DNA from: Dendrolimus kikuchii
Taxonomy: Eukaryota > Arthropoda > Insecta > Lepidoptera > Lasiocampidae
Assembly (NCBI GenBank): GCA_019925095.2
Contig: CM034391.1
Location: 27,827,051-27,891,050, forward strand
Length of the DNA stretch: 64,000 bases
Reading direction: 5' to 3'
Shown here one piece after another: positions 31,537-43,554 of this stretch. Position 1 is the first letter of the stretch, and every line of letters begins with the position of its first letter. The position numbers and the translations under genes are program-made. The notes beneath the pieces are model-generated. The model had not been told where the DNA came from and made no database searches. It saw only the letters and a list, made by a program, of their open reading frames with translations.

Positions 31537-31867
31537 TTCTTCTTCTTCTTCATCCAATCTCTGACCACTGCTGGACGTAGGCCTCCCCAAGTACGCGCCA
31601 CATATCCCGGCCTCCCGTCTTCCTCATCCAGCCCCTGCCGGCGATCCTGCGCAGGTCGTCAATCCACCGGGCTGGCGTGCGTCCTACGCTACGTTTGCCG
31701 AGACGTGACCTCCACTCCAGAACTCATTTGCTTCATCGACCGTCGGTCCTGCGACAGATGTGACCGGCCCACTGCCACTTCAACTTGCTAATTTTGCGAG
31801 CTATGTCGGTTACCTTCGTTCTCTTACGGATGTCCTCATTTCTGATTTTATCCATAAGAGAAACACC
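31537..31867 (-). pseudogene. RTE-like LINE 3' end
   Basis: On the minus strand MDKIRNEDIRKRTKVTDIA, KLKWQWAGHI, RRIAGRGWMRK and WGGLRPA/LGEAYVQQWSEIG (two frames) are typical of the C-terminus of RTE/BovB-like LINEs. It is followed by a (GAA)n tail in place of their usual short-repeat tails. Two stops and at least one frameshift disrupt it. It lies in a region with no other coding sequence. Confidence 0.8.
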
Positions 31868-32098
31868 CTATGTTAGGTGTTTCTCGCTCCATAGCCCGTT
31901 GAGTGACTTTGAATTTGTGGACCAGTGCCACTGTCAGCGTATCAAATGAATGGACCAGTCGAAATAATTGGCCTAAACAGAGGGAATAGGGGGATGAGAA
32001 ATTCCCCATTTCTCAGACATCAATGGGATAGAAAAGGAGGGATAAGTGGGTATAACTTGGCAATAAAAAGTGCCGGACATATGAAATTGTGAGTTCTA

Positions 32099-32846
32099 AT
32101 CTATACTAATATTATAAAGCTGAAGGGTTTGTTTGTTTAAACGCGCTAATCTCAGGAACCGCTGGTCCGATTTGAAAAATTCTTTCGGTGTTGAATATTA
32201 CATTTATCGAGGAAGGCTATAGGCTATATTATAGTTTCAAAAAAATTAGGGATCCTTACTAAAAGTCCAATAATAACCCAAGTAACCCAAGGTGTAAAAA
32301 AATGACCCGAAAAAATCCTTACACGGCGTGCGCTGCGAAAACTATTGATTATAGAACAGGACAATGTACTACCACTTTGCAGAACATATAATTGTCTACA
32401 AAAAATATGTTTAACTATTGTAGTTATCTCACAATAAGTGTTTTCTTTTATTTTTTTAAATAATTAAAATGCCGTCGCTTCAAAAACTCTTAATTTTGAA
32501 CCTTGGTATTAATCCTTATCAAAATAAATTAGTCCATATTCAAGACGAATTCAATACCTTTCTAGAACTTTTTGAATTATTAAATTCGGATGTTTCATTC
32601 AAAAGATATCGCGATATTTAAAATGTAAGTATTAGTGTTGTAGCCAAATAGTGCTAATCTCAGGAATTACTGGTCTGATTTGAAAAAATCTTTCAGTTTT
32701 GGATAGCCCATTTATCGAGGAAGGCTATAGGCTATATATTATCACGCTAAGACTAATAGGAGCGGAGCACCAATGAAGAATGTTTCAAAATCGGAGGGTT
32801 TTGAAAGCAAATTCCACGCGGACGACGTCGCGGGCGCAGCTAGTGA
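32099..32846 (+). mobile_element. Helitron-like element with internal partial duplication
   Basis: It starts TCTATACTAATATTATAAAGC and ends GACGTCGCGGGCGCAGCTAGT. The 5' module (GCTAATCTCAGGAA...AGGCTATAGGCTATAT) occurs twice, at about 32145 and 32652, separated by about 400 bp of AT-rich sequence including AAAATGCCGTCGCTTC. This may be two elements merged or a captured segment. Confidence 0.68.
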
Positions 32847-33210
32847 ATATATAAATGTCTGCTTATTACGTGACCATAAAGCAACGTATAAAATAGTAAT
32901 ATTATTAAGGAGTCGTAAACTAGGTCAGTAGATTCTTTGTTGAAAGCAGGCCGACGAAATTACATTTGATGGGTCGCATTAAGAGGGTTTTATTCTGGCC
33001 CAAGGTTATCTCGTTACTAATTGCTTAGGAGTTTAATGGAAAACGTTCTAAGCAATCATTTTGGAAATTAATAATAATGAAGACTCGTTAGGTGTCTTTG
33101 GGATACCTGGTTAGAACGAAGTTCTAAAAAGTCTTAAAATTCTCAAAACGTCTCAGTCTTAATATGTATTATTTGTCATCTATATATGTATGTATGTATA
33201 TATATTGGCT

Positions 33211-33352
33211 CATTGACTCTTCGGGTGATCAGAGGGCTGGTGCTTACCTCGGCCAACGGATCAGTATGGCGATCCAGCGGGGAAACGTAGCCAGCCTTCT
33301 GGGCACCTTACCCATAGAAGACGGTGATCTGGGCTCAGTATTCTACTTATAG
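33211..33352 (+). pseudogene. Short coding remnant, unidentified retrotransposon tail
   Basis: An open stretch reads [20 protein letters not shown] then [11 protein letters not shown] and ends in TAG. It has protein-like composition and GC content above its flanks and resembles a C-terminal ORF tail, but I cannot name the family. Confidence 0.35.
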
Positions 33353-33406
33353 TCTTGAGTTAAGTTTTCTTGCATTGTATAACAATAGAATAAATACATA
33401 ATTTTG

Positions 33407-33410
<4 letters not shown>

Positions 33411-33455
<45 letters not shown>
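33411..33455. repeat. (TA)n microsatellite
   Basis: A perfect TA run of about 22 units. Confidence 0.95.
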
Positions 33456-33466
<11 letters not shown>

Positions 33467-33530
33467 TTGCTTTTTTTTAATTAATAAATTATTTTTTAGT
33501 GGACACTTGATTGATATATGTATTAATTTT

Positions 33531-33928
33531 ACATACATACATACATATATAACTTGACGCCAGTTCCCTCGCGGGGTAGGCACGAGAAACAGAGCGCCAT
33601 TTAGGCTTATTCTTACACACCTCGCTTGCTTCTTTGATATTCATAACTCTTGAGATGCACGCTCGTCTGTTCTTAAGGCTCCTGACATCATCTTCTGCTA
33701 GTGCACGATCAATTTGATCATGGAAGGTGTGTCGTGGCCTTCCACGACTTTTGCATTGTATATCTGTTTAGTCATCCTTTCATCATGCATTTCTTCCTTA
33801 CCTTCACTCCGACACTCTCTTTCAGAGCAACTCTCTTTCTTACTTCGGTATTAGGAACGCGGTCCGCGAGCGTCACTCCGCAGATTTTGCGCAGTGCTCG
33901 CATCTCGACCGCGTTTACTCTACTTTCA
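33531..33928 (-). pseudogene. TATG-LINE tail
   Basis: It extends up to SRVNAVEMRALRKICGV. It carries its own deletions (QIYNAKVVEG type, and the FGHVERM segment is missing). Confidence 0.87.
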
Positions 33929-34145
33929 GTATCATTATCATCTTAATTCTTTAAGTGGCCTAAGGCCAGAACTCAAAAGAGCCTCATGGCCGAATTCGAT
34001 GGAAACTCAAGTGGTATTATTAGATTTTTGAAAAATCAATTACCCTTTTAGGAATCGATACGACTGATTTTGATATAAATATCAAGCTCAAAAATTATGC
34101 CATATTTTAATGCAAAATATTACATTTCATATATTACATATTTAT

Positions 34146-34523
34146 ACATACATACATACATACATACATAACTTCACGCCAGTTCCCTTGCGGGGTAGGC
34201 ACGAACAACAGAGTGCCATTTAAGCTTATTCTTACACACCTCACTTGCCTCTTTGACATTCATAACTCTTGTCATGCAAGCTCGTCTGTTCTTAAGGCTC
34301 CTGACATCACCTTCTGCTAGTACACGATCAATTTCATCATGGAAGGTGTGTCGTGGCCTTCCACGACTTCTGCATTGTATATCTGTTTAGTTATTCTTTC
34401 ATCATGCATTCTTTCCACATGCCCGAACCACCGGAGCATTCCTTTCCTTACCTTCACCCCGACACTCTCTTTCAGACCAACTCTCTTTCTTACTTCGGTA
34501 TTACGAACGCGGTCCGCGACCAT
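34146..34523 (-). pseudogene. TATG-LINE with 10-bp target duplication
   Basis: ACATATTTAT flanks it (34136-34145, 34524-34533). It is a 14-base-deletion subfamily member with six tail units. Confidence 0.92.
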
Positions 34524-35064
34524 ACATATTTATGATATACGATATTTAGGTAAAGTTTTAAAGGTGAAGAGAGATATGATAAATGATATCGATTTATTGT
34601 ATTATCAAATAAACAAAAATTAACTCCGCTATAAATTAACCATACTTAATTATAAATTATAAAAATAGATTCAAATGATTGGATCTTCGAAGATTCGTTA
34701 TGTAGTATACAAATGGAGGTCATACCCTTCACCTCCAATTGTCAGTGAGATGTCAATGACCCTAAGGTCATGATATCCAACACCTGCCAAATCTATAATA
34801 TATTTGCAACGGGTCATTAACATTGTTGTGGTCGTTGATGAGAGGTATAATTATCTTAAATATAAATATCGTGCTTTTTGTATAATTTCAAATAAATAAA
34901 GTCAATAAACACAACAATGGATATTTCTACGTGTATTCCTCTCAATAATTTTCACTCGACAAAAAAAAAAAACAGTTTGACATAAAAAGTAAAATCACAT
35001 TCAAAATTATGTTCTATGAGAAAAATCGGTTTTAAACTAATGAGTCTGCAACAAACATGGAGAG

Positions 35065-35775
35065 AGTTTATCGCATGTTTTGGGGCGAGAAGTCGTACAC
35101 TATTTTCGTAAGCGATACTCTTCAGACAATAAGCTCATGGACATGTTTACATTGAACCAAAAAACAGAAACTTGCCTACGAGTATGTCATACGATAATCG
35201 TATGGTGATTATCGCCAAGAGTTTAGTTTAAGGGCCATTTCTGTGGCGACAGTTTATCGCACGTCTTGGGGCGAGAAGTCGTATACTATTTTTGTAGGCG
35301 TTACTGCAGACAATAATCTCATGGACATGTTTAAATTGAACCAAAGAATAGAAACTTGCCTACGAGTATGTCATACGATAATCGTATGGTGATTATCGCC
35401 AAGAGTTTAGTTTAAGGGCCATTTCCGTGGAGACAGTTTATCGCACGTCTTGGGGCGAGAAGTCGTATACTATTTTTGTAGGCGTTACTGTAGACAATAA
35501 TCTCATGGACATGTTTAAATTGAACAAAAAAACAGAAACTTGCCTACGAGTATGTCATACGATAATCGTATGGTGATTATCGCCTAGAGTTTCGTTCAAG
35601 GGCCATTTCCGTTGAGACAGTTTATCGCACGTCTTGGGGCGAGAAGTCGTATACTATTTTTGTAGGCGTTACTGCAGACAATAATATCATGGACATTGAA
35701 CCAAAAAACAAAAACTTGCCTACGAGTATATCATACGATAATCGTTAAGTAATTATCGCCGAGAGTTTTGTTTAC
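35065..35775 (+). repeat. 184-bp tandem repeat with internal palindrome, about 4 copies
   Basis: AGTTTATCGCA starts units at 35065, 35251, 35435 and 35619, and TATGGTGATT recurs at 35201, 35385 and 35569. Each unit has CATACGATAATCGTATG, an almost perfect 17-base palindrome, and TTGGGGCGAGAAGTCGTA. The inner units are near identical, and the last lost the palindrome's right arm. It is not coding and not CRISPR: there are no spacers. Confidence 0.95.
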
Positions 35776-35821
35776 ACTACGACACAAATCGCATTGAGAT
35801 ATTTGTCTACGATTATTATTA

Positions 35822-36134
35822 TTTTTATTGCAGGAGATCAGCAGACAGGCAGACGGCCCACTTGATGGATAGCGGTTACCATCGCCTATGGACATTTGCA
35901 ACACCAAATTTGCTACAAATGCGCTGCTGCTTACTTAAGGGAGACTGGAACCTGGTCACTAATGCCGGAACACAACTCAAGGTTGTTATGGCGACATACT
36001 TTGGAGCAGGGTTGGTAGCCATCCAGTCGGACAAATGCCCTACCACCTGGCTGTGGGTTGTTAAGTCGCCTCTTACGACAGGCCGCCCGGCCGCAGGAAA
36101 TTGTATTCTTTCTCCGTTCCTGCACGGATAAAAA
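35822..36134 (-). mobile_element. Rep-A, long form
   Basis: Complete, with TTTTTATTGCAG at the tail end and CCGTGCAGGAACGG head. Confidence 0.88.
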
Positions 36135-36237
36135 TCCTGTGGGGCTCCCGACCCTGGTGCGTAACACGGCGGTAATGGCAACTGGTCCAAGTGATCACTT
36201 TCATTGCCTTGGGGCTGATTTTAAATCACGCAAACAG

Positions 36238-36362
36238 GCACTCATTCAGTCACAAATACAGACACACACTCACACACATAGACACACATACACTCACACA
36301 CAACGCACACAATCATTCGTACATACACACACTAGCCCACCCACACAAAAGCTCTCACACAC
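36238..36362 (+). repeat. (CA)-rich microsatellite
   Basis: Imperfect ACACACTCACACACATAGAC-type repeats. Confidence 0.85.
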
Positions 36363-36911
36363 TTGTAACATTGAGCAGTATTTTATACGATTAAATGAGC
36401 TTTTTTAAATACAAGCTTTTGAGATCCTGGATATCATGTAGCAGCAAAGTGCTAGCCAAGACAAGTAAAACGAGCCCTAACACGACGGGTCTATCTTGTT
36501 TAGTACAGGAGTTCCTATGGCCACCTTCCGACTCCATCATCACATCAGCTCCATGGTACCATATTATTGCATTGTCACGCGATATACATATGCGTGCAAA
36601 ATTTCAGCTCAATCGGAACCCGGGAATTTAACTTGCAAGATTCCACCCGAACTTACATACATCCATTGCAAGTAAAATAAAAGCTTGTTATAAAAAAAAT
36701 ATGTCTGGTAAGGGGGCCTGATTATCAGTCAAAGAGGATTTCAACTTAATACAATCAATCACCAGCCTCTTTCTGAATTAATTTAATATGTATAATGGCT
36801 TATCGTTACCTTAAGAAAGAAAGAAAGAAAACGTTTATTTGCCAAATGCGACACAAACAATTAATTATAAAATAGACGAGACAAAATATGTTTGTAGATG
36901 CCGCTATTTCG

Positions 36912-37133
36912 CCAGGTGGTAGGTCATTTGCCCGACTGGATGGCTACCACCCCAGGTCTAGAGCATGCCGCCATAACAACTTTGAGTTGTGTTCCGGCAT
37001 TAGTGACCAGGTTCCAGACTCACTTAAGAGAGCAGCAGCGCATTTGGTGTTGCAAATGTCCATAGGCGATGGTAACCGCTTTCCATCCAGTAGGCCGTCT
37101 GCCTGTCTGCTGAACTCCTGCAATAAAAAAAAA
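36912..37133 (+). mobile_element. Rep-A, short form
   Basis: It starts CCAGGTGGTAGGTC and ends CTGCAATAAAAAAAAATAAA. A 15-base deletion removes the TAGCAACTTTG block. Confidence 0.86.
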
Positions 37134-37401
37134 TAAAAAAATAAAAATATCCGACAAACGAGCTTGGCACTCATTATATTACTGTGTCGACAGATACCCC
37201 GCCACAGCACTGATTTTCAGTGCCCACCTCCTATTCTAAATATATTAACTTAAGACCCGTATATAAATATCAGTATTTAGTCCTAGCAAAAATTAAATCT
37301 AAAAATACATAAAAGCATTATACGTAATAATAATAAGAAAGAGAAACTAAATACAGTAATCAAGTATGCAGTGTTTTATTATATATACATATCTATCAAT
37401 T

Positions 37402-37703
37402 TACATACATACATAACTTCACGCCAGTTCCCTTGCGGGGTAGGCACGAACAACAGAGTGCCATTTAGGCTTATTCTTACACACCTCACTTGCTTCTTTG
37501 ACATTCAGAACTCTTGTCATGCAAGCTCGTCTGTTCTTAAGGCTCCTGACATCACCTTCTGCTAGTACACGATTAACTTATCATGGAAGGTGTGTCGTGG
37601 CCTTCCACGACTTCTGCATCCATCCACTTTTGCATTGTATATCTGTTTAGTCATTCTTTCATCATGCATTCTTTCCACATGCCCGAACCACCGGAGCATT
37701 CCT
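37402..37703 (-). pseudogene. TATG-LINE tail
   Basis: Its 5' end is GGAATGCTCCGG, the same truncation point as the copy at 38362-38654. Confidence 0.86.
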
Positions 37704-37855
37704 AAAGCTATAGCTGTATAAAATATGATGTATGTATATGGTAATTATAGTACTGTTAATATATAATATATAATAAATATACAATAATATAAAGACTTAA
37801 GTTATCGGGCAAAAAATCCTAAACTTTTATTGAAGAAATATTTAAGAAATATTTT

Positions 37856-37986
37856 ATCCGTGCAGGAACGGAAAAAAAAAACAATTTCCTCCGGCCGGGT
37901 GGCCTATCGTAAGAGGCGATAAACTTAAGCTTAAGATGTCTTAAGTTTAAGAACTCTTAAGCTTAAGAGGTCTTAAGTTTAAGAAC
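37856..37986 (+). repeat. Rep-A head fragment followed by a 32-bp AflII-rich direct repeat
   Basis: Only the first 65 bases of Rep-A are present (ATCCGTGCAGGAACGG...GTAAGAGGCG). Two copies of a 32-base unit built on CTTAAGCTTAAG and CTTAAGTTTAAG follow at 37923-37986, each self-complementary in part. Confidence 0.7.
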
Positions 37987-38119
37987 TCTGGGGGTTATGT
38001 GCTCAATATATGGCCATCCCTTATTCCCCAATTATATACAAAGGTGGCGAGGTCCTTCTACACGAGCCCCGGGGTGCAAGGGACGCAGATGCACTGACCA
38101 CTTAAGTTTATTTAATAGT

Positions 38120-38335
38120 TGTTGCGAATATCTTAGTAACTAACTGGACGCGGAAATCTTCGATAGCTATATTATGTGTAGTATTGTGTAGTTATAAAGG
38201 CACGTGCGATACTACGTCACGTGCGTCGCGGTAGTGTGGCGTTTGACAACGTACTGCGACTTACGCGCAGGCGAGGTTGCAAGACGCAATAAACTCAAGG
38301 CACAATTGCTATTTAGGAAATAAGTGGCGCCAACA
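38120..38335 (+). repeat. LTR-like sequence (candidate)
   Basis: A GC-richer block begins TGTTGCGAATATC. It contains TTATAAAGGCACG (TATA-like), GCAATAAACTC (poly(A) signal-like), and ends AAGTGGCGCCAACA. TGGCGCC could be the start of a primer-binding site just past the LTR. No matching second LTR or target duplication was found. Confidence 0.35.
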
Positions 38336-38361
38336 AATGTATATATATATATATTTTTGAT

Positions 38362-38654
38362 CATACATACATAACTTCACGCCAGTTCCCTTGCGGGGTA
38401 GGCACGAACAACAAAGCGCCATTCAGGCTTATTCTTACACACCTCACTTGCTTCTTTGATATTCATAACTCTTGTCATGCACGCTCGTCAGTTCTTAAGG
38501 CTCCTGACATCACCTTCTGCTAGTACACGATCAATTTGATCATGGAAGGTGTGTCGTGGCCTTCCACGACTTCTGCATCCATCCACTTTTGCATTGTATA
38601 TCTGTTCTTGCATCATGCATTCTTTCCACATGCCCGAACCACCGGAGCATTCCT
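38362..38654 (-). pseudogene. TATG-LINE tail
   Basis: It retains the VDGCRS segment and lacks part of the TKQIYN-ERM region. It has three CATA units at the tail. Confidence 0.86.
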
Positions 38655-38659
38655 TAATT

Positions 38660-39245
38660 TAAAGAATTGGACTTAGTTAAGCAGAAACGAACTAACACAC
38701 AAAAAGTCGGTTTTTGAGTTATTGAGGTTTTAAGTTTAGACAAAAATTGCTGGTAAATTGGTATATACAACTCATTTTTGACCACAATGTGGGTTGGATC
38801 TTTTCTGCTAAACTACGTCCAACTGTATATCAAAAATAAAAAAAAGTAAATGTAACACTTTGTTAAGATTTAAAACCAGTTGTGCTCGTGACTTCTTTCG
38901 GATAATATTACAAAGAAAAATATCAACAGATTCTTATCAATATGTGGAGAACAAAGTTGCTAGAAAACAAAAAGGTGTAACTAATAAATGCCTTTCATCT
39001 GAACACTAATTCATCTTTCCCATAAGTTCGTACGTTTGACCCCAGGTCACCGACCCCAGGGGAATAAACGCCCATAACAAACAAGTCAATATAAAAACAA
39101 TTGCTCTCAAGAACATTGCCTGAGAACAAAGATGTATTTAAGTTTCATTTATGTACGTATCGTAACTCAATATTTCGTAGCACAATTTTTGTTTGGTTAT
39201 GAATGAATGAAAACTCTTTATTGTTCACCATAAACTAAAATCAAG
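38660..39245. other. AT-rich spacer
   Basis: No recognised gene or repeat. Confidence 0.55.
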
Positions 39246-39249
39246 AGGA

Positions 39250-39565
39250 TTTTTTTTTTATTATTATTATTAATATCTCTACGGACTCGAGTTCCGTACC
39301 CTTTTTTACTACTTAATTTCTATGAAAAATTTGAGACTCCATACACGCTTATTGTTTATTTTTGTTAGTGTATGTGACATTATACGTAGTAATTTTTATG
39401 TTTTGGTGTACCTTAAGAATAACTTATTATATTAATTTATTCTAATTTTAATACTAAACTTATACTAATGTAGAGTGTATCTGTTACATGCTGTTGTTGT
39501 GAGGAAGTGCATGTGCAGTGTTGGCCTTATATCTATACTTATATATAGTCATATCTAGTGCCATG
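39250..39565 (+). repeat. Rep-M
   Basis: It starts with a T run and CTCTACGGACTCGAGTTCCG, and runs to ATCTAGTGCCATGTGTG. It is collinear with 19953-20430 after removal of the insert there. Confidence 0.72.
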
Positions 39566-39870
39566 TGTGTTGTTTTTTTCTTTTCTGTGCCTGGGTTATT
39601 AATTTTTAGGCTCTTTGTGTGTCTTGGTTTGTTTGTGGAGTGTGCGTGTAATGCAATGCGATGGTAGTGCGCGTAGGTTTAAGTATGTGTATAAATGTAT
39701 AAATCTAGAGGATTAATAAGGATACATTTGCATTAGATCCATGGGCGGCCTTATCGCTTATAGCGATCTCTTCCAGCCCACCCAGTGTCTAAGGAAATTC
39801 AGATATACTATAATATAATTTATGTAGTACTTATCTAGATATATTATGAACCATTAAATTATCATTTGTA

Positions 39871-40110
39871 AATACATAACTTCACGCCAGTTCCCTTGCG
39901 GGGTAGGCACGAACAACAGAGCGCTATTCAGGCTTATTCTTACACACCTCACTTGCTTCTTTGACATTCATAGCTCTTGTAATGCACGCTCGTCTGTTCT
40001 TAAGGCTCCTGACATCACCTTCTGCTAGTACACGATCAATTTGATCATGGAAGGCGTGTCGTCGCCTTCCACGACTTCTGCATCCATCCACTTTTGCATT
40101 GTATATCTGT
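39871..40110 (-). pseudogene. TATG-LINE tail
   Basis: It is open from QIYNAKVDGCRSRGR to KNKPE, with a stop before the family's WRSVVRAYPAREL end. The tail is short (two units). Sequence 40112-40424 up to the BEL/Pao insertion site shows no feature. Confidence 0.86.
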
Positions 40111-40429
40111 GAAATAAGTATTAATAAAAAAATACAGCAATGTGTAATCATTATCAACAAGACTGACGCCATCTGTTAGACAACTATAAAGTTAATATCA
40201 ATATTATTAAAATGTCTTAGAAAATAGCTGGTTACTTTTTTGGCTAAGCCGAAATTACATCGGTTCACTCATGTCGATAGCAATGCGGCAAAACTATTAA
40301 AAATATATGAAGTAAATTTTTAATTAAAAAAAATGCAATTAGCGGCATAGTGGTGCATTGGGCGCTAAACACGCAAGCAAGTAAGTACTAATTGCAATTT
40401 ATGCAGTTTAATCAGAAAGTAATAGACTG

Positions 40430-40589
40430 TGTTAAATAATTATTTAGAGTGAAAAACTTTTAGGGGACGTATTAATGAGAAGCCATTTTGAGTTGAAGAG
40501 AATTTATTTTATAATGTTGTCACCAATCAAAATTAATATTTAGTGTTGTCATATTCAAAGTTAATTTAGCATATTTTATGTCTTGAACA
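40430..40589 (-). repeat. 3' LTR of the BEL/Pao element
   Basis: This is the second 160-bp LTR copy, identical to 46539-46698, with the target duplication GACTG immediately outside it at 40425-40429. It supplies the presumed polyadenylation region of the genomic transcript. Confidence 0.95.
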
Positions 40590-41151
40590 TAAGTTGGGCC
40601 CAGCAAAGAAAGCTATATAAAAATAAAGCATTAATTAAATGTTATTAAACAATTTTTACTATATTCATTTCCTGGCTACCCTAATGACTGATGTCTCAAA
40701 AAGTTATACAATTCAAATAATGTCAAGACAATTTATAAAAACAAAATCCAAATTTTAAACATTTCAATAGAAAATTGACAACACTAATGTAACACAATTC
40801 AAATTATAATTTAAGTGACAATAATACAATTATTTATTTTTACATTTTACATTATTATATATTATCTTAAAGAATTATTGCAACTATTACATGTTGACAC
40901 AAACATACATTTTAGAAATATTTATATTTATTATTATACAATTCAAAACACAAAATTACAAATAAAAATGTCAAGTTATACAATGTTAATTAATTTCAAT
41001 CAAAATATGTCAATCAGTTTCTTTATTATATTATATTTTTAAGTTTATTTTCAATATTCATATCTGCACTCTTATAATTTTACAATCAATTATTTTATCT
41101 TAAGTATTTTTAACATATCTATATAGGACATACACATTTTATTTAAATATT

Positions 41152-41445
41152 TCAATTTGACAGTGGTAATGGACACAATTTAGTATAAGACCTACTGTAA
41201 ATTTTATTATTATGCCCCATTTTAACCTCAGCTACACTAACCTTCCCATCAGGGCCTGGAAACGTTTTTACAATTCGCCCCATGGGCCAAGAAAGAGGAG
41301 GAACATTACTTAACTTTACAATCACCAAATCACCCTCTTTCAAATTAGTATAATCATTTTTCCATTTTGGTCTATTTTGTAATTGAGACAAATAATCATT
41401 TGACCAAACCTTCCAAAAGTTTTGTTTCAATTTATTACATACATT
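41152..41445 (-). pseudogene. BEL/Pao integrase C-terminal domain (DUF5641-like), third open segment
   Basis: These 97 codons remain in the gag-pol frame and end at the true terminator. The motif order FWKVWSNDYLSQLQ, RPKWK, NLKEGDLVIVK, LSWPMGRIVKTFPGPDGKV and LCPLPL is characteristic of the C-terminal domain of Pao-type integrases. The segment is not independently expressible: the nearest Met-like start is a TTG. About 560 bp of AT-rich untranslated sequence follow before the 3' LTR. Confidence 0.9.
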
Positions 41446-41448
41446 CTA
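41446..41448 (-). other. Second premature in-frame stop (TAG) in the integrase
   Basis: The frame continues without a shift on both sides. The residues before (VNRLKL) and after (KQNFWKVWSNDYL) form one family-typical stretch that joins the integrase core to its C-terminal DUF5641-like domain. A single base change would explain the stop. Confidence 0.88.
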
Positions 41449-43551
41449 AAGCTTAAGCCTATTTACTTTTACATCTGTTAGATCGGTTTCAGGATAGCTT
41501 GTCAGGGGTGCACCTATGAGAAAATGACCAGGTGTTAAATATTTTAAATCTGACACATCACTACTCATTGGCAAAAGAGGTCGTGAATTTAGTATAGCTT
41601 CTATCTGTGTTAAGATAGTACCAAACTCTTCAAATGTGAGACAAATGTTACCTACTATGCGCTTTAAGTGATACTTAAGACTCTTTACCCCGGCTTCCCA
41701 TAGCCCTCCGAACTCTGGGGAGTAACTTGGTATATATTTAAATTTGATATAATTTGATGTACAATAGTATTCAATACAGTCTATGTGACTTTTAGAGGAA
41801 TGTAGTTTATATAGGTTTTTTATGACATTATCTGCACCCTTAAAGGTTTTAGCATTATCACAATATATTTGTGATGGCATCCCCCTCCTAGCAATGAATC
41901 TTTGGAGGCAGGCTAAAAAGGCTGGTGTTGTCAGGTCACTGACCAACTCCAAGTGAATAGCCTTTGTGGAAAAGCAAACAAATACTGCAACATAGCCTTT
42001 CGTTACTATTGGTTTCCGAACCCTTGCTACCTTTATGTCAAATGAACCACAAAAATCCACTCCTGTGACCTCAAATGGTCTAGAGGGTGTGATCCTTTGT
42101 ACAGGGAGTGAACCCATTAATTGCTTAGAGGCCACTGCTTTTGCCCGGAAACATATTGTGCATTTATGTAAAATCTTTTTAACTTCTCTAATACCGTTAA
42201 GTATCCAATATGTTTGAGACAGTGAGCTTAGCACTAACTTTGCTCCGGCATGTAGAAGCCTGAGATGCTCTTTTCTTATAAGCATATGTGTAATATTGGA
42301 TGATTTGGGTAATATGATTGGGTGTTTTTTATCATAAGATATGTTTATAGCATTCTGAAGGCGACCTCCTACCCTAAGAATGTTGTCATTATCAAGAAAT
42401 GGATGTAGACCAGCCAAATTTGACTTAATTGGTTTATATTCTTTAATTAAATTAATTTCTAATGATAAATGTTCATTTTGAGTATGCCTTATTATATACT
42501 TTAAAGAAATTTTTAACTCATTTGGAGATAATGAACCACTAAATTTACTATTTTTAAATCTACAATTATACTGAAATCTCAATATCCAAGCAACAACTCT
42601 TTGTAATTTTGAAAAATCTGAAAACTTGTTAAAAATTATGTCATCAAATTTTACTAATTTATTAATTACCATTTTCTTATTTATGACATTTTGACAAGTT
42701 TGAATAGGTATTTGAAAGTAAACCTCACAAGTTTTAAAGTCATATTTATGATCAGACAACTGCTGTGGACCATGCCACCATAAATTTTGGTTTTGTAGCT
42801 TATGTGGAGTTATGCCCCTAGACAACAAGTCAGCTGGGTTGTCTGCACTTCTGACATATAACCAAGTGTAACCCTGTGTTAGGTTTTTTATTTTGGACAC
42901 CCTACTGGTTACATATTTATTTGATTTTAAATTAACTGATTGCAGCCATGCTAACACTATTTGAGAATCTGAAAATAATTTAATTTCTGGTTGAAATCTA
43001 GTAGATATAGTTTTATGTACTCTATTTGTGAGCTCAGCCAGAAGTAAGCAACTATTTAGTTCTAAGTTAGGCATAGTGATGGACTTGTTTAAGGGAGCTA
43101 TTTTTGATTTGGAACATAATAAATTAGTATCAAAAGTACCATTTTTATAAACTAAATTGATATACAGGCAGCAGCCTACAGCCTTGGATGAAGCATCACA
43201 GAAACCGATGAGCTGTACAGACTGTATGTCTGACTTTATGAGCCCTCTGGTAATGCTTATCGTTCCCATGTCTTGTAAGTCAACTAAGAATTTTTCCCAT
43301 TCCTGTAATTGTTTATCAGGTAACTTAGTATCCCAATTTAATTTTAAAACCCATAACTGTTGCATAAAAATCTTAGCTTTTACTACTATAGGACCTAATA
43401 ATCCAAGTGGATCAAAAAATTTTCCTATAAAACTAAGAATTTGGCGTTTTGTCACAAGTTGTCCAGTGCTCTTAGGACATGTGAAGCTAAATGAGTCATT
43501 TTGAACATTATATTTTAGCCCTGATGTTTTTATAATATTATCTTTATTTAT
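41446..43551 (-). pseudogene. BEL/Pao RNase H and integrase (second open segment of gag-pol)
   Basis: These 701 codons continue in the gag-pol frame after the TAA. The segment has no obvious start of its own; a GTG sits at 43455. It begins with the Pao family 'A17' region (FFDPLGLLGPIVV). RNase H carries GFCDASS (Asp about 119), NLELNS (Glu about 164), LFSDSQIVLAWLQ (Asp about 195) and SADNPADLLSRG. The integrase has the zinc finger H429-X4-H434...C464-X2-C467 and the catalytic triad in GVDFCG (D499), YCDNAKTF (D565) and FGGLWEAGVK (E619), with 53 residues between the second Asp and the Glu. All catalytic residues are present. The segment ends at TAG 41446-41448, just before the integrase C-terminal domain. 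Confidence 0.93.
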
Positions 43552-43554
43552 TTA
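43552..43554 (-). other. Premature in-frame TAA splitting gag-pol between RT and RNase H
   Basis: The reading frame on both sides of this codon is the same and stays open. The residues after it (TSGLKYN, then TKRQILSFIGKFFDPLG) are the linker and the start of the RNase H-side Pao domain, which in relatives follow the RT directly. One base substitution could have made the stop. Deliberate readthrough cannot be excluded but has no supporting context that I can see. Confidence 0.9.

Noticed and set aside
35065..35775. CRISPR-like array
   Set aside because: Repeats are 184 bp and contiguous without unique spacers, in eukaryotic DNA; a tandem repeat explains it. The same applies to 16929-17296 and 26146-26828.
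38120..38335. Solo LTR of a second retrotransposon
   Set aside because: Kept only as a low-confidence feature: the ends are LTR-like but no target duplication or partner was found.
43455..43551. Programmed frameshift between gag-pol segments
   Set aside because: The segments are in the same frame; only a stop codon separates them.
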